Source: Tetragonia tetragonoides (lineage: Eukaryota; Streptophyta; Magnoliopsida; Caryophyllales; Aizoaceae). Taken from it: a stretch of 64,000 bases of DNA. Below are positions 1 through 13,231 of the stretch, piece by piece. The translations under genes and the position numbers were made by a program. Below the pieces are notes generated by a model. It was not told the origin of the DNA. It did no database searches and saw only the letters and a list, made by a program, of their open reading frames with translations. The stretch's first letter is position 1. Every line of letters starts with the position of its first letter. The DNA lies in contig CM076153.1 in assembly GCA_038025085.1 (NCBI GenBank), positions 2,976,001 to 3,040,000 of the forward strand, in the 5' to 3' direction.

Positions 1-2
1 AT

Positions 3-413
3 CCACATGGGAAGCTCCTTTATGCAGGTGCCGATAATTTGGGACGGACCTCAATTCTTGTTGCGGAAGCAACAGCTATGCGAAATGGTATTAAAGCAGC
101 TATAGATAAAGGTTTCAAGCATATTCAAGTTGAAGGGGATAATCTCATCGTCATTCAGGCTATGCGCGGAGAGATTGTCATCCCTTGGACCATTTACAAC
201 ATCATCATTGATGCTAGACGGTTCCTCGCTACTTGCAACCCTGTTATTGTCAATCACACATTTCGTGAAGGGAATAGAGTAGCGGACTGGTTTGCAAATC
301 TTAGACACATCACAGGAGATGAAACTAGGTGGGACTATTCCCCTTCGCTCGAACTTGATCAAATTCTTTTAGCCGATAGGCTAGGAGCTGCCCTCGAGAG
401 AAGGCGCTCCTAG
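3..413 (+). pseudogene. Partial RNase H-like (RVT_3) reading frame of a retroelement
   Basis: The frame is open from the window edge to TAG at 411-413, so the 5' part is outside the window. The protein looks like the plant RNase H-like domain found at the C-terminus of non-LTR retrotransposon polyproteins and in stand-alone copies: an AEA..A..G...A helix with the conserved Glu, then VEGDN with the second conserved Asp, then a C-terminal FREGNRVADWFAN motif with the last catalytic Asp. The first catalytic Asp strand would lie upstream. An oligo-A run follows the stop (439-451), as expected at the 3' end of a LINE-type insertion. There is no in-frame stop within the visible part, so it may be a recent copy. 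It could also be a single-domain host RNase H-like gene. Confidence 0.6.
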
Positions 414-2160
414 CTTCACACCCCCTTCTTACCTCATTAAAAAAAAAAAAAGCTATAATTGCACTTCATTTTGTTCTCTTTTTTTAGAGTACTTGATATT
501 TGTTATGTTTTTTTCATTAAGTTTTTCTAGGACTACTATTTGCCCAATTGTTGTGCATAGTGGTAGTGTTCGCTTGATTGGGGGGTTTTGTCTTCAAATC
601 GTTTGATTCATTTTGTTTTGTTGTTTTTATTTTTATTTTTTATTTCTCATGTATTATGAAGATCTAAAGAAAAGTTTGATTCATCATTAAAATTTGAAGT
701 GCAATGGTGGTTGGATGTATTACTGTTAAGATTTAAGACTAGATTGGACTATTGGAGTCTGGAGAGTAGTTTTTACTAAGAATATTAGACTAGTGTGTTG
801 TAATTTAGTCTTAACCTTAATTTGGAAAGAGAAGTTTGATAAGTTTAAAAGTTGTGTGAGTCTTAATTACGCAAATCCCGTTGTTAATAAGGCTTTTAAG
901 TGGATTTGTTGTGATTCTAATATGTGCATGTTTTGAGCTCTAATATTAGTGAGTTTATCATTGCTGTGACTATTTTTCATAATCTTCACACACCTTATTC
1001 TACCTTTTACCCCCTTACTACAAATAAAATTTCAAGACACATATCTTAAAATCCTCGTTATATAATGACATCTGTGTGATGTTGACTTTGTTAATAGGGT
1101 TCCAAAAGTGTGGACTTTGTCTAATTACAAGATAGCTGTATAGTATTTATTTCTATGACGATATTTGTATAGTATTATAACAACACATGGCTAATAAAAG
1201 GTGCTTATCAATCAATTCCCATTATAGGTACATGCTACAAGGTGCAAACTATTTGTAAAAAACAATTAACCATGAATGGACAATCTACTAGCTTATGTAG
1301 TTTCTATTTTATCAAAGTGGATAAACTATCCTATTGTATTTCAGCAAGCCTCTTAAATTGTAGACTAAATCAAAACACGCTGACCTAATAACACTTTGCT
1401 TAAAATACACAAATTTTTATGTACCTCGTTATATTGTATGGCAAGGTCAAGATCTTCCATGTTTTAATTAATACAAGACCTAGCTAACACATGATACAAT
1501 ACAATAAATCATGTTGAGGAGATGACAATTATTGATACATTCATATTTTTGGACCTCAATCAAACGAACACAGAGTAAGCCCAGATAAGATTTTACCCCT
1601 AAACCAATTCACAGTGTAGATGATATAGGGTATGTTCTTCCCAACTTATTTTCGTTTATATTTATTGTTGAATTTTTATTTTCGGCGAACTTTGTTGATT
1701 GTTGTTGATTGTTGTTGAACTTTGTTTATTTTTGTTGAATCTTGTTGATTCAAGTGTTTTTTATAACTAGTTTGTATATTAGTTTATTTAACTTTATTTA
1801 ACTTTGCTGAAGTTTGTTAAAATTTGCTAAAATTTGTTGAAATAAACAAAAATAAACCGAGAGGAAAACAAACCAATACTTCACTAAATTTATCTGTATG
1901 TTCAAAACCTCTATTTTATCATCGGGGATAACTTGCCACTCACATTTCAATAGCTCTCCCAAAGTTTTGACTCCATGGAGAGAGCTAACCTGTCAAGGCT
2001 AAACCCCGACACGCTTCCAACTCAACTCATGGCCAGCAATTTATTGAGTGACTGACTCTTCAATCCGAACAACGAGTTTGAAAGCTACGAGTATGATTAC
2101 TATTACTACTTGTATTCCTACTGCTTTGTGCATAAAGATTGACTCATTTGTTGATGAGAT
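414..2160. other. Intergenic, no gene seen
   Basis: AT-rich sequence with short TTGTTGATT-type reiterations near 1686-1770. No coding region or structural RNA could be supported on either strand. Confidence 0.5.
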
Positions 2161-2168
2161 GTCACTAT

Positions 2169-2557
2169 CTAGGTTGCACGGATTTGGATACGGGTGCGGA
2201 GACGGGTACGGATACGGATACGGATACGGATACGAGATATTGTATCTCTAAAAAAATAGAATACAGATACGTATAATGATTAAACAATATAATATGTAAA
2301 AATAATTTTTTTTTTCTCAGAAATGTAGGCACTAAATCTTAAAATAACTAAGAAAATTAGAATGAAAACAATTCAAATATCTTTTCGTAGGTGTATTTTA
2401 CAATTTTCCAGATGAAAAATAGATAAGCTATGTAAACATGTCTAAAAATTACCGATCAAGTATTCTCAAGTATCGAACAAGTATCTTACAAGTATCGGTA
2501 TCCTAAAAGTATCGAATACGGGATACTGCACCTTTAAGAAGTATCGGTGCAACGGAG
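2169..2557. mobile_element. hAT-like MITE (389 bp) with 8-bp target duplication
   Basis: Imperfect terminal inverted repeats share CT..GTTGCAC.GAT. The element is flanked by GTCACTAT at 2161-2168 and again at 2558-2565. An 8-bp duplication is the hAT signature. The interior has GGATAC hexamer reiterations at about 2190-2233 and GTATCGAA-type repeats near the right end, and no coding capacity. Confidence 0.65.
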
Positions 2558-2952
2558 GTCACTATTCATATTTATAGAGCTTTTCCCTGTCCTCACATAG
2601 CCCTCTGTGGCTCTGTCACAAATATGTCATTTTTCTACGTAAATTATAAATCCCTTCCTTATTTTATATATTTGAGCGATAAAGAGGGCAATGTTAATAA
2701 CGATGGATCACAAAAACTCAAATAAGGAGACCTCATTTATAAGAAATGAGGTGGGATATAACCATCGTACATGAAAAGTCATCGATTTAGAAGAGAGTTT
2801 TTGACAGTAAATGACACTAAAAATCTCCGTCAAAATGTTCCAAAGTTTGCCGATTCTTTATCTCTTTTCCATCCTAAATAAATTCCTAATCATATACCTA
2901 ATTAAGCTAATAATATTACTAGGATACTTTTTCATCATAGTGTTAGTAATAA

Positions 2953-3265
2953 CAAACGTCTATTAAATAGACAAGGAAAATTGTCTATTTAAGTTATGCT
3001 GAAGATTTAGTAAACGTAATTGGTATTTTAGTAAATAAAATTGATATTTTAGTAAACAAAATCAATGTTTTAGTAAACAAAAGTGATATTTTAGTAAAGA
3101 AAATTGGTGTTCAAGTGAACAAAATTGATATTTTTGTAATTTCTAAAATTAAAATTTTTTTAGTAAATAAAATTGATGTATTAGTAAATAAAATTTCTGT
3201 TTTAGTAAAAAAATTATTACATAGACAAAATTCCTTGTCTATTCAATAGACTCGTAACAGCTTCC
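2953..3265 (+). mobile_element. Mutator-like MITE, empty-site copy (about 313 bp)
   Basis: Both ends carry GTCTATT.AATAGAC-type inverted repeats. The right end read inward is GGAAGCTGTTACGAGTC. TAGTAATAA flanks it at 2944-2952 and 3266-3274, a 9-bp duplication typical of Mutator elements. The interior is a ladder of degenerate ATTGATATTTTAGTAAA units. It is the same element as 21893-22592, in the opposite orientation and without the Helitron. Confidence 0.65.
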
Positions 3266-3274
3266 TAGTAATAA

Positions 3275-6200
3275 TATCTTTACTCACTTTTTAATTTAGT
3301 GGTCCTTGCTATCAGATAAAATTGAATTGAATGCTCTTTGTTTGACCAGCCTTTAAAACCAACGCTTTCCCTCATTGATGGCCATTGCCAAGACAGTGAA
3401 GAGCAAAGAGAAGTGGGATGAGCGGGGTTTGCACAGAGTGTTTGACAATGACTTGTGTGTGTGTTTTTTTAACGTGTTTCCTTCATTCAATTTGTTTGAA
3501 TCCTTTTTGGGTAATTAGTGAGTGATTAGCGGGAATCATGACGTGAGAAAGGCACCATAATTATCTTGACATACGCAAGTATATGTCGATTGTCGGGATT
3601 AAAATGGAGGTTGGCACCCTATTATCCCACACCATGAGTCATAGTCTTGACTTATGCTCTATAGGGGAAAAGTTGATATCTTCTAAGCCTGCCTATTTTG
3701 AGTGAGAACCATATGATCTCATACATTAATTAAAAATAATAGTCTGACCGTGTAGTTTAGCAACCTTATTTTTTTCAATGGCAAAATAACCTTCAGCTTT
3801 GTTGTAAAATTGGACTTGGGAACGGATGGAAATGCACCACTATCACTGCACTACCCACCCCAAGTATTAAGCAGGGAACTGATACAATCCTCTAATTTGA
3901 ATTGAAATTATAGAGGTCACTCTCACTATTACCCAATGAAGTAAAGGGGGTTGCTAAAAGCTAACCCACGTAAACAACCAAACATAACAAGCTAGAATTG
4001 AAAAGGCATCATTCCTCCTTTATGCCAAACATTTCACATTCACGAAAAAATAATCTCATACTCCATTAATTCTATTCAACAAGCTAGAACTAGTTTGCAA
4101 AAGATTGGTAATGCCGACAAGTGAAGATTAATTACTTTGGGAAACCAATGATGAAAAACCAAATGAACTTTTTAACCATGTGTACGAGATTACTCTTTTA
4201 TACTACTATAAACACCTAAAGAAAGCAATAAGACAAAGTATAAAGAGTGCTCCTAATTAAGCCCAACTCTTCTCAAATCTCAATTTAGATAGTCGGCCTT
4301 GTAATTTGTAAGTTGCAACTAGTTTAGTAAGTTTTTCTGATTATGTAAATTTAATTTTTAATAATTAAGGGCCGGGCCAGGGTTTATGAAGTTTGTTTGA
4401 ATTAGGTTATACTAGGCTTATGGACTAGTGTTTGGCTATTATTAAGCAATAGCCAGCAGTAGGCAATACAACTGGTGGTTGAAGTTACATTAGTTTGTTT
4501 AGCCTTAAAAGGCACCGTGTGAGCTGTGAAAACGGCCTAAGCAAAATTTGCTCGGGTGACCCATGCCATATTTTTGGAGGCTATACCCTACGATGAGGAC
4601 CTTTAATTTGTTTCCTTGGGACTTGGGAGTTGTTAACACTATTCTATCTGTATGTACTATGGTACTCTTCTCTCGAGTGGTGAACGGCTGAACAATGAGT
4701 AATAAGAGTAGGGACTAGGGTAACATACAGTCCCCCAAACCCAAATATCTCACGTTTGGGGTACTATAGTTATGAGAAAAATAGTGCAGAGAATGACTCA
4801 CCCTAAGCGAAAGCCCTGACACGCATATATATAAATAGACAAAAACATTATATAGTTAACGTTAAATCCTACTAGTACTCTATATAAATAGACAAAAATA
4901 TTATTAATAATATTGCACCACGTACACTACTTGAAAATCACATTTGAAGTCGTAATATGACTAATATTATTGATTTTTTACTAGATCAAAACGATAATAC
5001 TTTTACGATTAAGAATTTACCATTTGACCTCCATCTTGCAGTAATTATGTAATTTTATTATGAGTAAGTTTCAAATTACAACCTCTCCAATAAAAAAAAA
5101 ATTAAAAATTACAACCTCTCAAATTAAACATTCATTGTATTCCGATTGAATTATACTTTTAAATAATAAAAAAAATAATTTCCCCTACTAGTGAGTATTG
5201 TAGAGTACTAATAACAGTAAAATCAGCAGATGCAGGAGTGTAGTAGATTTCTAATTGGTGTAATTCCTTAGAAGTTTAGTTGTATGGAAGAAAATGTAAA
5301 GGCAAAGGAGTTAGTCATGTGTCCAACCAAAAAGGCTAAATTGGTGTTCTGTAGGAATAAAACATGACAATTGGGTTACATTATATTATAAGCACACCTC
5401 ATCAATTATCTTGTAACAAAACTAAAGTAACGTAATGTTAGTGTACGTACGTGTGCTTTTATTTTTTAAGTTTTAATTTTAGTTTACACTCCAGAGTTTT
5501 TTATAGTTAGTGCGTGAGGGAAGGAAGCAGTGAAGCAGAATCCAAGAAATTAGAGAATTCGTGGGACGGTGGTGGTGTTGAGCTGGTGGCTCGCCAACTC
5601 TAAATCGTAATCGGATCATATGGCCTCATGCGACGCCAGTAGTTGTCCACTGGAGTAGTATTTACTAATTAGGGCGTGTGTGTACTTCGTATTTCATACA
5701 CTTGTCTGCTTAGTTGGCTCTGTTTTTGGGTCTTTCTTCATCTTAATATGGTTATGTCATTAATCATTATGCGACTTGCAAATTGCGAGATCAATCAGGC
5801 TCTACAAGGCTCATATGTGACACGCCTAATGCGTAAAATGTAAATGGCTGACAAAGAGCTCGATTTTTTTTTTCTGTGTGTGTGTGTGGGGTTACGGAAG
5901 AGTTTGGTTTTTTTTTTCTCCACGAAAAAAACTAGTTATAGTTGATTCATTAAAAAGTAACTCCCGTCTCACCAAAAGTTAGAAAAAGACCGTTTTATAT
6001 AAGTTTTTGGAATAAAGTAGAGTACTTCATAATCATTCATTTTCTTTTTCTTTTTCTTTTTTTAAATGATAAAAATCTGAAGTAAGAAGTCATCAAAAGC
6101 TGCTTTGATCTTCACATAGTTTCGAGGGAAAAATATCATGTAATTGTTAGTTTAATCTTACTAATTTGACTTATTTTGCAAAAAATAAAAAAATTTATCT

Positions 6201-6648
6201 TGAGTTTTTCCTTAGTCCAAATTGATATTTAATACTTTTTTTTTGATAAATTTTGTTGATTTTTGTCAATATTTTTTGCAAATTATCAATAAAATGAGAA
6301 AAACACATTTACTCTAACTATCAAAATTTTATTTTGTTGAATTCGTAGAAGCTTATAAGTTAACGTTATTTAGATCAAAATTAATGTAAAACATGATTTT
6401 CTTATTTCTAAGCCTAATTGCTTCTAAGCTTTTCTTCTTGTTGATTTTCATTGTCAACCAGAAAAACATCCTTCCATTATTAAAGTTAAAACTAAGAAGA
6501 GGATATAATTAACTTTATATATATATAATCAATACGATAAGAATTGTACATTTCTATTAGCGAGATACTCACTCACTTATTTCTAATACTCTAGGTTCTA
6601 GTAATAGTATACAATACTTGTTTTTCCTTTTTTTTTTGAGATGACTTT
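3275..6648. other. Intergenic, no gene seen
   Basis: Contains scattered short AT-rich tracts and a GT run near 5877-5888. A short open stretch at 3379-3520 begins ATGGCCATTGCC but resembles nothing I recognise and has no gene context. No supported features. Confidence 0.45.
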
Positions 6649-6700
6649 GATAAAGTACATCTTATTTCTTTTTTTTTTGCTCTCGATAAAGTACATCTTA
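6649..6700 (-). mobile_element. Micro-retroposon: poly-T insertion with 16-bp duplication
   Basis: GATAAAGTACATCTTA occurs at 6649-6664 and 6685-6700. Between them lie only 20 bases, T-rich and ending GCTCTC. On the minus strand this reads as a few body bases followed by a poly-A tail, the structure left by target-primed reverse transcription of a nearly fully 5'-truncated transcript. Confidence 0.6.
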
Positions 6701-7564
6701 CTAGTAAATGATAATCAAGTTAAGATTAATATTTAGGACTACAGAGTACAGAAGTAACAACATAAATCATAAATGTGGCCTAATTCTCTACCTATGTAGG
6801 TGGACTTTGACTTTGAGGGAATACTAAAGACAAGCAACACAGGGTCAAAGTTGCCTTGCATTGACCTCATTATCTCCGAAGCAATGGAATCTGTGAGTCA
6901 AGAAATAGATCAATACCAAATTGGACAAATTTCTATGTGGGAAGGCGGTGTTTGGCCAGTCTCGCGGTTGGGATTACTGAGTAGTTAGCGTTGGCAAAAG
7001 ATCGAGTCAAACAGGGCACATCGTTGACCCTCAAAAAAATGAAATTAAAGGGCTCCACTGAGCTTTTCTTTCCCACCAGAAACTTTAAATTATTGGATGA
7101 ATTATTGGATGATTTCGGTTCAGTTCAAAGATGTTTTCAAAGTTAATGTTTAAGGGTATTTTCAATTTTATTAGATATTTTCGGTTCAGTTTAATTCAAC
7201 TACAATTTAATTTGATGACATTTGATATAATAGTTAATTAACAAGTGGTTGGTGTAAGATCAAACTATGTACCCTATTACCACCATTTGTTGATATTGGT
7301 GGTCAAACTATGTAGATAGGTATTGATAATTAGTTAAGCCAATGATTAATAGTAATAACAAAATAGTCAATTAACAAGTGGTTGATATAAGTGGTAGTGG
7401 CGGATCCAGGAATTACAGACTGGGTATGCACAATTTAACACAAAATATAACGTCTACGTAGTATAATTATACTATTCAAGATGTCAACTAAAAATTAAAG
7501 CTAAAAACATTCAAATATTATTCCCACAAATATTTGATCAGTAATGTTAAAAAAACTTGTCAAT

Positions 7565-7577
7565 CCTTCAAACTCAT

Positions 7578-7622
<45 letters not shown>

Positions 7623-7643
7623 AGTCCCCTTCAAACTCATGTT
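7565..7643 (-). mobile_element. Micro-retroposon: about 40 T plus CTAGTCC, 16-bp duplication
   Basis: CCTTCAAACTCATGTT at 7565-7580 is repeated at 7628-7643. The insert is a T run ending at 7619 followed by GCTAGTCC. On the minus strand that is GGACTAGC plus a poly-A tail, nearly the same body as at 52 kb and 54.7 kb. Confidence 0.7.
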
Positions 7644-7649
7644 AGTTCA

Positions 7650-9700
7650 TTCACTAATCACCAATATGAATAAGGATTACACATCAAAAATAAATTAATG
7701 TGAAAGAGAGGAAGTGGGCTGATGACAACAAAGCAAAAACAAAATGGCTTTAGGAATTGAACCAGGGTCTTAAGTAACAACAGCAAAGAGCCAAACCAAT
7801 GGCTTTAGGAAGTTTTGGGACCGACCAAACACCGCGCGGGGTTTCCCAAAGGAAGTTTGTCCATTGTGTTGTGGTGGCTGGTGACAACCTTTGCTTCTAG
7901 TTAGGGAGAGAATGACTAGGAGCTTAATTAGGATATTCGAAAACTCCAAACTACCCTTCAGGCTCAATAAATTTCACTATTTTAGGGACCCGTCATCAGA
8001 TCAACCTTTATATCTTATGAGAAAGATTATCTAATCAATTAAAGTGCAACGCAATAATCTGTATTACCTTATCAAACTATTTATATAAAAATTTGATTAC
8101 CTGATAATTAACAACCAAGCATTAACAAAACAAGGCTAGGAAAAGGATTTTCTTGAGCCATGATTCTATTAAAGTGGGCGAATTCATAGGAAAAGTTATT
8201 ATTAGCTCATAGATTGTAAATACAATAATTGGTAGTGTATTAGATTCCCCTCCTAGTCGATTTCGGTATAAACTCAAATGACTTTTTATAAAGGATTCAG
8301 ACATCCCTTGTATTAAAATCTACTGGAAATGGAATATGTGCTCATTTAGAATTAGAGAATTAGGAAGCTAAGGCAGGTGTTAATCATCCTGAGCATGGAG
8401 ATGGAGATGGAGATGGAGATGGAGATGGAGATGGAGAGTTGCTAGCTAAGTATGAAGATCCTTGAGGGATAAATAATTAAAGTTGGTCGGTCTAAAATGA
8501 TGGCTAGAGATGAGAGTACATACATAGATTGTCCAACCAAAGTTGCCATGTCAAACATATGTGTCACCCACTAAGCCTCCATGATGAACTTGCTAAGTTT
8601 TTTTTAATACTGTACAAAAATTTGGTGATAATACCATCGAGTTATACTTAAAAAGGCTATTTATAGATAATTTAATTTATGAAATCATGAGATCATATAC
8701 TAGTGCTACTACTTGCTTGGAAGGAGACCCCCTTCACATTCTAGCACGCTTTCTCGCTCTTTTGCTTTGCTTTGTATGTGTGGTTTGTATTGTATTATTG
8801 ATTGATTAATAATTAGCTTGATGAAATGAATAGTAGCATCATAAACTCAGTGAGCAAGCATGTGGTTATGATAATTAAAATACAGTTGGACACACCACGT
8901 GTCTTGATTCCCAAACAGGCTGTGTTCATCACCTTAACATTCTTTCTTCTTTATAATCCTTTCAATATTTAGCAAGGTGGAAATATAAATGGGAAACGTC
9001 TACAACTTGTGACTGTCAAAAATTTCGTGGTTTATGTCTTTATGATGTAAAATTAATTTCTTGATTTCTTCATTGACAAGCCTTGTTGTCTTTTGTACTT
9101 GAATAGCTGCAACAAGAGGCGACCTCCTCATGTCCTTCATGTCTTTCAACTTAGAAAAAAATAAAACCATTATCACCTACCGACGAATCCTATCGTTTTT
9201 GCCCAGGTTGAAAGTTGGGGATGACATAAAACTTGTATGAGCCCGTTCCACAATGGGATGAAGTTATTTTTATGAAAAATAAAAGATTTTACTTTCCACG
9301 GCAAAGAAATATGTAAAAAAATATGCTAATTTAACTTTAGGTTGCTTTCACAAAATCATCTTTTAGTCAAAATAAAAGTTAGAATTCTACTGCACAAAAA
9401 AGTTTGTCTATCTAATTCCAAACAATCTTTTTGGTAGCTTTTAACGACCCTAAAAGCTAAAGCTATTCCAAAAATTGTCAAAAAATTCCGTGAAACATAG
9501 CCTAAGTATATAACCTATGCCGGATTGCCGCGTACTCTGCTCGTAGCTTCTAGGAGTATTGTCTATGGCCTATGTGAGCTGTTGGCTGGCTATGGCTACT
9601 ATGAAGAGTGTAAACGCCCAAGTGCCAAGAAGCCCAGTATATACAAGAAACGGCCCATATTTTGGGAAAGCAAAGACTATGTGAGCACTATAGCAGGAAG
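7650..9700. other. Intergenic; GGAGAT microsatellite at about 8396-8436
   Basis: The only clear structure is a hexanucleotide run of about seven GGAGAT units near 8396-8436. No gene could be supported on either strand. Confidence 0.5.
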
Positions 9701-9709
9701 ATGATTATC

Positions 9710-9847
9710 TCCGATTGTAATGTAAAAATCCTTTATGTTCCAAGACGCAACAATTTAGCTGCGCACTCTTCAGCTGCTTAGGCGGCCTCCTCTTTTTTTA
9801 TGGGTGTTATGTATTTGGAGGAGTTCCGACCCGAATGTGGCATTTAG
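9710..9847 (+). pseudogene. Scrap of an RNase H-like retroelement C-terminus
   Basis: One frame reads LYVPRRNNLAAHSSAA, a stop, then AASSFF..., ending with a stop. This matches the VPRE.N..AD.LA...A pattern that closes plant RNase H-like domains, with the key Asp changed to His and one internal stop. It is short and decayed, so the identification is tentative. Confidence 0.35.
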
Positions 9848-9849
9848 AT

Positions 9850-12105
9850 ATTTGTTTGTCTTTTTAGAATTATCTAATACAACCACGCAACCGTTGGCCA
9901 AGAAAAAAAAATTAGCATTTTGCATCATAAGTATTCCTTTTTAAATATTGTACTGTTGTACTTGCTAACATTGGTTGGTTAGTTGGTCCCCAGATTTGCA
10001 GTGTAATCCCTTGGATTCTTTGGAGGATGTGAGAGCGAGCGAGGAGAGAGGGAATGATTTGGTTGTTTACCATGATCTATGTTTAATACTTTAGCATATT
10101 TATTTATTTATTAATACAATTTGCTGGTTCTAAAAAGTTTGTTTATACTCAGACCATGCTTAAAGTCAATAACCTGATTTCTCCTAATCTTTTCCATCCC
10201 TGGCATGATTATATTTAACCCCCTCTGTTTTTAGAAAAACAGTATTACTATCTTGAGAGGTGTACTTACTATTATTGTGAAGTAGAATGTTAAGAACAAG
10301 TTATAAAAGTGAGATACCTTAGCATATTTATAGAGAGACATTATGATTCCTGATCTTTCAACTCCACCAATTTAGCAAATTGGCACATGAGAGTCAAATT
10401 ATTATTTCAGTTAAATCTAAAGATGTCATCCATGCATTCTTTTTGAGCAAGATATTGCTGGAAATATTTTTGTTCGTGAGTAGTCAAGTTTTGTACATGT
10501 ATAAATGATATAATAGAGGATCAAATTCTTTACTCATGTTACATGTATTCACGTATTTAATATTTATGTCATGGGAAAAAAAAAACTCCATAAAATTTAG
10601 ATATCAATGTAGAAATTAATTGCTTGGTAAGTTACTAGTCTGAAAGTTATGAGTTGGGAACTCATTCTATTTTGAATCAGAGTTTGCAACAACAAAAAAA
10701 TAATAATTTTATAATAGAGTGATGAACTCGGCTTTCATGAATTAGTTGGTTCACACATTACGGTTGCCAATCAACATGCATGCCCAACTCTTATGTTTTT
10801 CTAAATTTAACGCCATATGGTTATCCAACTATTATTTTGGGGATATTTTGTGTGATCAATTGATCACAATTGATCAGATTTATATGACAATTTTAACAGT
10901 TAATTCCTTGATTTTGTATGAATGAAATTGTTTTATGTATTATTGACAAGATTTTTATATGATTATTATTATGATTAAAATACTATACTCAATATGTAAA
11001 CAAGGGAAGTGTATACAAATCCATATTATGAAGAGAGAATAATTCATGTTGCTTATTTTACAATAAGGGCTATATTGTCAACTAAAAATATTAGTGGCCT
11101 AGCAATAGTACTTTTAGATCTGACAATAAGAGCGGCCATAAATCTTTTGTGAAAGGTAAAGTATGAAATTACTTAAACATGGAAATAGTAGTATGTAATT
11201 TTTGGTGCAAAATGTTATGGAAATATTAGATCCTAATAGATAGAAGAAAACAAAATGTTACTCCTATGTTGTTTACCATATGCTATTATTAGTTTAGTTG
11301 GAGTGGTAAATTCTTTGTAAAATATTACTCATTGGAATAATCTAGTCCAATTATACTTAAAATTTGTCCCATTTAAGCATATCTAAGATTAAAAAAGTTA
11401 ACAGAAAAATAAACAAAACTCAAGAACTTATCATTCGTGATCGGCTTTCTTGTCTTTTCAAAAAAAAACAAAAAAAACAAGTTGCACCCAAAAAAAAAAA
11501 AAGAGTGCCAATAAACAAAGACCAGTAAGGCAGTAATACAAGAATAGTGGACCGTTATAGCGCCAGACTGACATCTAATCTAATGTTTAATTACAGTTCC
11601 AATTTAACCAAAACAAATAAAACAATAAAAATGGGAAACTAAGATTAGAACAGAAAGAGGAGGTAGGGGACAAGGCTAACATTGGCTTGTTCTATGTTAA
11701 TGCTAACATGTGCTAATCGTACTATGATCTCATTAAATAAGGAATTAGTGAGAGGAAGAACCAGCAAAGAAACATCATAATGCAAAATTTGGCCTTTTGA
11801 CGACATTGAAGAGGAGGATCATCAAATAAACTTTTGTTTATTTGCACCCTCTAAAGGAAAACTCCGACTTTGATCCACATGAAACATCTGTGTCAATCAT
11901 GTAGTGGGGTTACAAATAATTTCTGTACTAAAGTAAAGAACATCATCATTAATATTTTTAATTTGTACTCGTACCTTGGTTTAAAGCTGTTCTTAGCTAG
12001 TTTTCGAATGAATAGTAGATTGCATGCAAACTGTGATCAACTGGGCAAGTCTATTATTAGACTAAGATGCATAAATTTTATAATGATCCTTTAGTTTTGG
12101 AAAAT
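9850..12105. other. Intergenic, no gene seen
   Basis: AT-rich. The only structures noted are A-tracts at about 11461-11503 without flanking duplications. No coding region supported. Confidence 0.45.
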
Positions 12106-12325
12106 TTTTAATATTTGTTTTTTCGGATGTCAAAGTTTACAAACTTTGACCATTAATTTATGAAAAAGTATAAGAATTTACCATGTAAAAATACAATAGT
12201 TAGATTCATTTCAAATACAGTAGTATTTTTTGAAAATCATACTTTGTATAAATCAACATCTTCATATAAATACCAATCTATGATCAAAGTAATGTATTAG
12301 AGACCGTAAAAACGTAAATGTTATG
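12106..12325. mobile_element. Diverged Stowaway-like MITE copy
   Basis: The segment shares the interior of the 23265-23513 element: CAAAGTTTACAAACTTTGACCAT, TGTAAAAATAC, AGATTCATTT and, near the right, GATCAAAGTA...AGACCGTAAAAA, in the same order and orientation. The terminal CTCCGTCC motifs are no longer recognisable, so it is an eroded relative. Confidence 0.5.
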
Positions 12326-13231
12326 GTTGATCTAAAACAGAGGGGGGTGTAAACAAGTGGTGAAAAAAAAAAAAACAGAGGTAGTGTTTTTTTGTACACC
12401 AAAGTCCAAACAGAAAGGGATGAAACCGCCCAAAGAGTTTCAATATAGAGAACGGGCCGGCTAAAGCATGAGCCGATTTTATACCGAAATGGGCCGTAAG
12501 ACAAGTACTCCAACCTGTTTGAAGGCTGGATCTTAATGGTGGCCCAAAATATGTGCAGTATATATAATGTACTGTATTTCTATTCATTGCAATTTGAGCC
12601 CATAATATTTTCCAACGAACTCCCATAATTTTTCGTCGTTTCCTTTCCTCCATCGAATTATGCGAGCTTTTTTGAATTATTTGCTAGCAAAGGAATAATG
12701 TCCCTGTTTGTTGTTTATGTGAGTATTTGGTTTCCATTGGTGATGACTGATGATTGGAGGTTCAAACTCGGCGGAAATTACATCAAGTAATTCTACAATA
12801 ACACTTTTAATAAGTTGCCCAGAAGGTGTTTGTAGAAATGCTTGTGAGAGATGCTCATGATTTGTTGCTCTTTGCTCCATTAACATTTATGTTTTTTTTT
12901 TTAATATTCTCCTAATGAATTACAAGCTTGCTATGGATTTCAATATAATATGCATTATTTCTCACTATTCTCAGTTGTTGAAGTTGGAACGCCACTAGGA
13001 GATAGAAGAGTTGCAAGATTATCAATGTCCAAACTCATCGAGAGGATAAAGCTAGGCACTTGTTTATACAAGCTTTGGCATTAAATTATGGTGCATTTGC
13101 TACAAAAGTGAATTAAATATATAGCAAATCAGTTGCTAAAGTGTGTGGTCAGTGGTGGTTTTCCATTTGTGATCATCGCAATGGTTTGGAGTGTGACTAG
13201 AGTGCTTGACATTCATGGGTGTTAAATTGCT

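Noticed and set aside
7579..7619. Poly-T run considered as an assembly gap filler
   Set aside because: The precise 16-bp duplication around it is better explained by a retroposition event.
12262..12653. Overlapping minus-strand frames of 83 and 110 aa
   Set aside because: No domain, no splice context, low-complexity phenylalanine runs over an A-tract; next to an eroded MITE.
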